Source of the DNA: Paludibacteraceae bacterium
Lineage (GTDB): Bacteria; Bacteroidota; Bacteroidia; Bacteroidales; Paludibacteraceae
Assembly: GCA_017478725.1 (NCBI GenBank)
Contig: JAFVDD010000034.1
Location: 1-64,000 of the forward strand
Length of the DNA stretch: 64,000 nucleotides
Reading direction: 5' to 3'
The notes beneath the pieces were generated by a model. The model saw nothing but the letters and a program-made list of their open reading frames with translations, was not told where the DNA came from and made no database searches. Positions within the stretch are counted from its first letter, which is position 1. Each line of letters opens with the position of its first letter. A program made the translations under genes and the position numbers. Shown here one piece after another: positions 59,223 to 64,000 of the stretch.

Positions 59223-61253
59223 ATGGCCAAAAGACTGATTCTCATAGTATTTATCACGCTGAGCGTGTGTTCCTTGTGTGCGGCTGCGCAGACAGGGTTG
59301 GACTCGCTGGATTTCCATCTGGACGAGGTGGAAGTGACAGCGCGTGCGCTGACCAAAGATGTGATAGTGCCGCAAACGCTCAAAGGCGCCGAGTTGCAGC
59401 GGATGAACGCTCTTTCGGTGGCGGACGCGCTGCGTTATTTCTCCGGCGTACAGCTGAAGGACTACGGCGGAGTGGGAGGCATCAAGACGATCAACGTCCG
59501 CTCGATGGGCAGCCAGCACACGGCTGTCTATTACAACGGCGTGCAACTGGGCAACGCTCAGAACGGACAAGTCGATTTGGGACGCTTCTCGCTCGACAAC
59601 ATGGAGGAGATACAGCTCTACAACGGTCAGAAATCCGATATCTTCCAGTCGGCACGCGAGTTCGGCGCGGCGGGAAACGTGTATCTGGCTACCCGTAAAC
59701 CTTATTTCCGCGAGGGCGAGAAAGTGCATGTGCACGGACAGATGCGGTTCGGCAGTTTTGCGCTGGCCAACCCTAACATAGGAGCCGATGTGCGGCTGAC
59801 CGACCGGCTCTCGCTGACCATGGACGCCGAGTATGTCTATTCCAACGGCAGATACCCCTTCCGCTACCGTCGTGTTCTGCCCTCCGGCGAAACGGCTTAC
59901 GACACCACGGCAGTGCGCCAGAACGGCGACATCAATGCCGTACGCGCCGAACTCGGGCTGCATCATTACTACCGCACAACGGGTTTTTGGCGTATACATG
60001 CTTATAATTATTGGAGCAACCGCGGTATTCCCGGGGCGATTGTCAACAATGTCTGGCGCAACGGTGAGCGGCTTCAGGACCGCAACACTTTTGTCCAGGC
60101 ACAGTGGCAGGACGAGTGGTTCGGCCGCTGGAGCACACGCCTTCTGGCCAAATATGCCAACGATTTTACTCATTACTGGAACTACGACGAACGCCTGCTG
60201 CCGAGCAATAATCAATACCTGCAACAGGAGGTGTATGTCTCGCTGGCCAACAAAGTGCAGATCTTCCAATGGTGGGATGCCGCCTTGGCGTATGATTACC
60301 AGTATAACACGCTGAACCGGCTGAACCTGCTGCTGGACGACGGAGCCGAGTCTTTCCAGAGGCATTCACACTGGCTCTCGGCGGCTACGGCGTTCAATAT
60401 CAAGGAGTACCTGCGCCTGCAGGCTTCGGTGCTGATGACCGCGGTAGATCAACACACACCGCGTGTGACTCCAGGAGTGTTCTTTTCCGTTCGTCCGTTC
60501 GCCATGCACCATTCGTCATTAAAAGACCTCAGTATCAATGCGTTCTACAAACAGAGTTACCGTTTTCCTACCTTCAACGACCTCTATTACACCGATCTGG
60601 GTAATGCCGATCTCCGTCCGGAGTTGGCGCGCCAACACTCCGTGGAACTGGATTATAGAATTCAGCAGTCAGCTTTCAGTATTCAGGCAAGCGTCTCCTA
60701 TTACTACAACCGCGTGACGGACAAAATCATCGCTTATCCCAAGGGTCAGCAGTTCCGCTGGACGATGCTCAATCTGGGCGAAGTGAAGATCAACGGTGTG
60801 GACGCCAAAGCCGATGTGTCGCTCCATCTGCCCTTGCGCTTTGTGCTCCGCACACGCCTCAATTATACCTACCAGACAGCGATAGATGTCACCAATCCGA
60901 ATGATACCTATTATCGCCACCAAATACCTTATATCCCGCGTCACAGCGGCAGCGTCGTCGTCGGACTTGATTGGCAAAGCCGCCGAGGCGACCATTACGG
61001 CCTGAACTACTCGTTTATCTACGTAGGCGAGCGTTACAGCCAGCAGGAGAACACTATATACAACTACGTGCAGCCGTGGTACACCCACGATATCAACGTG
61101 TACGGAGAGTGGGGGATCAGCACCGCCAAACAGCCCGTTTGGATCAAAGCCAATATTGAATTGAACAACATGCTCGGGCAGGATTACGAAGTAATCCAAA
61201 ACTACCCGATGCCAAAACAAAACGTACGATGCACACTCGCGCTAAGATATTAA
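59223..61253 (+). CDS. BtuB-like TonB-dependent cobalamin receptor
   Basis: 676 aa with signal peptide MAKRLILIVFITLSVCSLCAAA. The plug domain (LDEVEVTARALTKDVIVPQTLKGAELQRM ... NVRSMGSQHTAVYYNGVQLGNAQNGQVDLGRFSL) precedes a 22-strand-type barrel ending RCTLALRY. Control by the cobalamin riboswitch identifies the ligand as a corrinoid. The next gene, a BtuG-like lipoprotein, starts within its last codons (25-bp overlap), so the two are translationally coupled, as for BtuB-BtuG complexes of Bacteroides. Confidence 0.92.
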   Translation: MAKRLILIVFITLSVCSLCAAAQTGLDSLDFHLDEVEVTARALTKDVIVPQTLKGAELQRMNALSVADALRYFSGVQLKDYGGVGGIKTINVRSMGSQHTAVYYNGVQLGNAQNGQVDLGRFSLDNMEEIQLYNGQKSDIFQSAREFGAAGNVYLATRKPYFREGEKVHVHGQMRFGSFALANPNIGADVRLTDRLSLTMDAEYVYSNGRYPFRYRRVLPSGETAYDTTAVRQNGDINAVRAELGLHHYYRTTGFWRIHAYNYWSNRGIPGAIVNNVWRNGERLQDRNTFVQAQWQDEWFGRWSTRLLAKYANDFTHYWNYDERLLPSNNQYLQQEVYVSLANKVQIFQWWDAALAYDYQYNTLNRLNLLLDDGAESFQRHSHWLSAATAFNIKEYLRLQASVLMTAVDQHTPRVTPGVFFSVRPFAMHHSSLKDLSINAFYKQSYRFPTFNDLYYTDLGNADLRPELARQHSVELDYRIQQSAFSIQASVSYYYNRVTDKIIAYPKGQQFRWTMLNLGEVKINGVDAKADVSLHLPLRFVLRTRLNYTYQTAIDVTNPNDTYYRHQIPYIPRHSGSVVVGLDWQSRRGDHYGLNYSFIYVGERYSQQENTIYNYVQPWYTHDINVYGEWGISTAKQPVWIKANIELNNMLGQDYEVIQNYPMPKQNVRCTLALRY

Positions 61254-63118
61254 TCTCTGTATTCTGTATTCTGTATTCTGTATTCTTGCTCTCCTGCCGC
61301 GGCGATGAGGTGGTTTATCCCACTATCGGCACGCATGTGACGGACGAGGTGCGGGAGGGCGGATTGTTCGTCCTTTGCGAGGGGAATATGGGCTCTAACA
61401 AAGCGCGTTTGGACTACATCAACCTGCATACAGGCGAGTATTATGCAAACTGGTATGGTTCGCAAAATCCGCGCCAGATGAAGGAGCTGGGCGATGTGGG
61501 CAACGATCTGCAGCAGTACGGCAACCGTCTGTATGCGGTCATCAACTGCTCGCACAAAGTGGAGGTGATGGACCTGCAGGCACGGCATATAGGCCAAGTG
61601 GAGATTCCCAACTGCCGCTACATGGCGTTCCGTGGCGACAAGATGTACGTCAGCGCTTATGTGGGGTCAGTGGCTACGCCTGAACTGTTAGGCTCGGTGT
61701 TTGAGGTGGACACGGCTACGCTGGAGATCACACGCGAAGTCAAGGTTGGCCATCAGCCGGACGAACTCTGCATCATCGACGACAAACTCTATGTGGCGAA
61801 CTCCGGCGGCTACCTCACTAACCGCTACGACTCCACGCTTTCGGTGATCGACCTGGCGTCTATGACCGAACTCGGCAAAATAACCGTCGGACTCAATCCC
61901 ACACGCGTTCGGACGGATGACCAAAAGCATCTCTGGGTGTGCTGTCAGGGCAACTATGGCGCTGTTCAGCCCTGCATCGTTATTCTTGACCCGCAAAAGG
62001 AGATACACCGGCTCGCTATTCCTTGCGCCAATATAGCTATGTGGGGCTCAACGGCATATGTCATTGATAATGAGCAGCATAAGCTGCATGCTGTTTCTAC
62101 GATTGACTTTGAGGAATTGCATCAGCCGGTTGACATAAGCGCCTATGAACATCCTTACGGTCTCTTGGCAACGAACGATGCCTTGTATATCACGGACGCC
62201 AAGAACTACGTTTCTTCCGGCGTGCTGCATTGCTATGGCTACGACGGCAAAGAGCATTGGTCCGCCCTGACAGGCGATATTCCCGGCCATTTGTGCCGAG
62301 TGAGCGGAGTGTATAGTCTTTATCCGGACACCGCCCGAAAAGACACTGCGGCTTATTCTCCTTATATATCGCGCGTGTATGAATACAAGCCGGCTGTGGG
62401 ACAGTTTGTGAACGTCCTGCCCAAATACGAAGAGGGCGATGACGCCGAGGCTATGTGCCGCAAATGCGAACAAGCCATCGCCAATAACGCCGGAGGCATG
62501 ATCTGTTTGGGCGGATGGGGAGGCTACGTCACCTTCGGTTTTGATCATGCGGTGCAGAACAACGATGGCTATGATATTCAAATCCTCGGTAACGCCTTTC
62601 TCATGTCCGGCAACGAGGCGTACGGCAGTTCCGAACCGGGCATTGTGCTCGTCAGCCGCGATGAGAACAACAACGGCAAACCGGACGACATATGGTACGA
62701 ACTGAAGGGCTCCGAGTATGACAATCCCACGACGCAGCATCATATCACAAAAACCTATACGCGACAAAGCGATACCATCCGCAATCCCTTCCATCAGCAG
62801 CCTTATTACCCGCAATGGATAGAAGAAGAAAGTATCACTTTTACAGGCTCGTTGTTAGCGCCGCTCACCGAGAATATCAGCGGTCAGAACGTGCAGCGGA
62901 TTTTGGACTACGGCTATGCGGACAACAAGCCGAACGCGGACAAGCAAGGAACAAGTTTTGATATATCGTGGGCTGTAGATGCGGATGGCAATTCTATTTC
63001 ACTGCCATGCGTAGATTTCATCCGTATCTACACTGCGGTTGACGAGCACAATGAAATCACAGGCGAATTGAGCACTGAGATAACCGGTGCTATCGATCTG
63101 CATCTAATCAATAATTAA
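61229..63118 (+). CDS. BtuG-like beta-propeller lipoprotein fused to a cell-surface domain
   Basis: 629 aa, lipoprotein (LLSC, acylated Cys 23). Residues ~45-375 form a YncE/DUF5074-type propeller (GLFVLCEGNMGSNKARLDYINLHTGEYY, then QNPRQMKELGDVGNDLQQYGNRLYAVI and blade repeats). This is the type of BtuG, the surface cobalamin-binding protein of Bacteroides. Residues ~385-629 form a second domain (FVNVLPKYEEGDDAEAMCRKCEQAI, GGWGGYVTFGFDHAVQN, GNAFLMSGNEAYGSSEPGIVLVSRDENNNGKPDDIWYELKGSEYD) that is usually a separate cell-surface protein. Four perfect CTGTATT heptads encode part of the signal peptide, so loss or gain of one unit would change the frame. The start overlaps btuB by 25 bp. Confidence 0.85.
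   Translation: MHTRAKILISVFCILYSVFLLSCRGDEVVYPTIGTHVTDEVREGGLFVLCEGNMGSNKARLDYINLHTGEYYANWYGSQNPRQMKELGDVGNDLQQYGNRLYAVINCSHKVEVMDLQARHIGQVEIPNCRYMAFRGDKMYVSAYVGSVATPELLGSVFEVDTATLEITREVKVGHQPDELCIIDDKLYVANSGGYLTNRYDSTLSVIDLASMTELGKITVGLNPTRVRTDDQKHLWVCCQGNYGAVQPCIVILDPQKEIHRLAIPCANIAMWGSTAYVIDNEQHKLHAVSTIDFEELHQPVDISAYEHPYGLLATNDALYITDAKNYVSSGVLHCYGYDGKEHWSALTGDIPGHLCRVSGVYSLYPDTARKDTAAYSPYISRVYEYKPAVGQFVNVLPKYEEGDDAEAMCRKCEQAIANNAGGMICLGGWGGYVTFGFDHAVQNNDGYDIQILGNAFLMSGNEAYGSSEPGIVLVSRDENNNGKPDDIWYELKGSEYDNPTTQHHITKTYTRQSDTIRNPFHQQPYYPQWIEEESITFTGSLLAPLTENISGQNVQRILDYGYADNKPNADKQGTSFDISWAVDADGNSISLPCVDFIRIYTAVDEHNEITGELSTEITGAIDLHLINN
61257..61284 (+). repeat. Four perfect CTGTATT heptads in signal-peptide codons
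   Basis: CTGTATT at 61257, 61264, 61271 and 61278, without mismatch. It begins 3 nt after the btuB stop and encodes VFCILYSVF of the BtuG-like lipoprotein. Seven is not a multiple of three, so unit loss or gain shifts the frame. Confidence 0.95.
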
Positions 63119-63153
63119 CAACTATTTATTAACAATTTTAATCAACAAACAAA

Positions 63154-63903
63154 ATGAAAAATTTCATTGAAATTAATCGCGCCCTTGTGGCAGAGAAAAA
63201 ATCATTTCTTTTCGTTGCAGCTCTGGCACTGACCTTTGCAGCTTGTAACCAAAATGAGCCGGAAAAGACTCTTGCAGTAGCAACGTTTGAAAACATCGAG
63301 TTGGCTGAGGAGAGCGTGTACCATCTTTCCGCTACAGGCACTTTCGAGAGTGGAGATTTTACTTTCCAACAGGACGTGCAGGACTACGGCGCAGAGTATG
63401 GCGTGTATTATTTCGGTAATATTGTCAGCAACAAGACAAGCAATACCTATGATGCCTATGCGGACAGCGATAAGTCGGCTAAGGGAGGCGCTTACGAAGG
63501 AAAAAACTTTGTTGTATGGACAGGTTCCTATGCCGGAGATGACAAAGTGACGCTTAAAGAGGCAGCTGTTGTACCGGGATTCTATGTTTGCAACACACCT
63601 TGGGTAGTTGAAGCTATCTTGAAAGGTGACGGCATGTCGGATGACGAAGGCGCTCCGTTTGGCGAGAACGACTTCTTTACACTCACCATCACCGGTTCGC
63701 TCAAAGGCGTAGCTGCAAGCCAAAACGTAGAGGTGGATTTGGCGAAAGGCACAGAGTATATCAAGGATTGGACCTATGTTGACCTTACTGCTCTTGGTCA
63801 AGTAGATGAAATCAAATTCGCGCTTACTAGTTCGAAAAAGAATGCGTATGGAATGACCACTCCGGCATACTTCGCATTTGACAACCTCGGCGCAAAGAAG
63901 TAA
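63154..63903 (+). CDS. DUF4465-domain lipoprotein of the cobalamin locus
   Basis: 249 aa lipoprotein (acylated Cys 31 in TFAACNQ). The body matches DUF4465: VATFENIELAEESVYHLSATGTFESGDFTFQQ at the start, YGVYYFGNIVSNKTSNTYDAY, then VVPGFYVCNTPWVVEAILKGDGMSDDEGAPFGENDFFTLTITGS, and WTYVDLTALGQVDEIKFALTSS with YFAFDNLG at the end. DUF4465-type proteins accompany BtuB/BtuG in Bacteroidetes cobalamin loci, so corrinoid binding at the surface is likely by context. The first codons (MKNFIEINRALVAEKK) resemble the TonB receptor start and the insert at 631. It lies 35 nt after the BtuG-like gene. Confidence 0.85.
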   Translation: MKNFIEINRALVAEKKSFLFVAALALTFAACNQNEPEKTLAVATFENIELAEESVYHLSATGTFESGDFTFQQDVQDYGAEYGVYYFGNIVSNKTSNTYDAYADSDKSAKGGAYEGKNFVVWTGSYAGDDKVTLKEAAVVPGFYVCNTPWVVEAILKGDGMSDDEGAPFGENDFFTLTITGSLKGVAASQNVEVDLAKGTEYIKDWTYVDLTALGQVDEIKFALTSSKKNAYGMTTPAYFAFDNLGAKK

Positions 63904-63927
63904 ATCTGCACCTGTTTCTTATGTTAA

Positions 63928-63972
63928 GCATAACATAAGCATAACATAAGCATAACATAAGGCAACCCGTAG
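63928..63972 (+). repeat. 11-bp tandem array (GCATAACATAA), three perfect units
   Basis: Units start at 63928, 63939 and 63950. Degenerate in-phase units follow at 63961 and 63972. It shares the 11-bp period of the TCGG arrays but not the sequence. The window ends 30 bases later with no further gene seen. Confidence 0.85.
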
Positions 63973-64000
63973 TATGAGCACACGCTTATGAAACAATACG

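Noticed and set aside
1..64000. Insertion sequences or integrative elements
   Set aside because: No transposase, integrase or relaxase frame was recognised; the repeats found are all short and non-coding.

Overview
This 64-kb window is chromosomal DNA from a member of Bacteroidales. The evidence is: promoters of the TTTG - 20 bp - TAnnTTTG type before most transcription units; Omp28, DUF1573, DUF5689, DUF6029 and DUF4465 families; a PorE-type outer-membrane anchor of the type IX secretion system (T9SS); and secreted proteins ending in T9SS-like C-terminal tags. A class III (anaerobic) ribonucleotide reductase suggests a strict anaerobe. The exact family is not determinable from the window. 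I saw no rRNA, tRNA, CRISPR array or transposase gene.

Layout. 1-760: terminator and a broken methylmalonyl-CoA mutase remnant. 857-15490: a secreted GH53 galactanase (minus strand), then four large modular secreted proteins (plus strand) that share leaders, modules and a C-terminal tag. These are interrupted by a nucleotidyltransferase with a broken HEPN partner and by an AAA/DUF4143 ATPase. 15744-19900: an AAA ATPase and nrdDG. 19923-32950 (minus): folK, cvpA, DUF5689 lipoprotein, TonB receptor, asnS, dnaB, meaB, DUF1573 and relA/spoT. 33421-37142 (plus): amidase, MCE protein and dnaA. 37243-49489 (minus): an Omp28/Omp28/DUF6029/TlpA group, then tex, folA, thyA, porE-like, DUF1015 and bactofilin. 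49682-53467 (plus): small membrane protein, OmpH, Wzi-like barrel and a tagged secreted protein. 53483-56262 (minus): glycosyltransferase, lipid A-type acyltransferase and cdsA. 56840-58854: acidic small protein and an AsmA-like protein. 58959-63903 (plus): a cobalamin riboswitch, a BtuB-like receptor, a propeller (BtuG-like) fusion lipoprotein and a DUF4465 lipoprotein.

The most unusual signal is not a gene. The window is sprinkled with short periodic arrays of two kinds. (1) Arrays of 11-bp units, four of them built on TCGG/CCGA repeated at exactly 11-bp spacing, occur in intergenic or leader DNA at 2389-2501, 8625-8683, 17146-17193, 33165-33223, 49025-49083, and with another unit at 63928-63963. 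Two of them belong to a ~100-bp element present in inverted orientation at 2330-2430 and 49020-49120. (2) Heptanucleotide tandem arrays, with a different 7-mer at each locus, lie at start codons, stop codons and inside conserved genes (nrdG, folA, tex, DUF1015, folK). One perfect array of four units sits in the signal-peptide codons of the BtuG-like gene, where a change in copy number would shift the frame. A 33-bp sequence in the broken mutase recurs as the first codons of the TonB receptor and DUF4465 genes.

Functionally, the T9SS-tagged proteins and the PorE-like anchor fit one secretion route. The riboswitch locus is a cobalamin uptake system. Intact meaB next to a dead mutase fragment implies either another mutase copy elsewhere or loss of the pathway.
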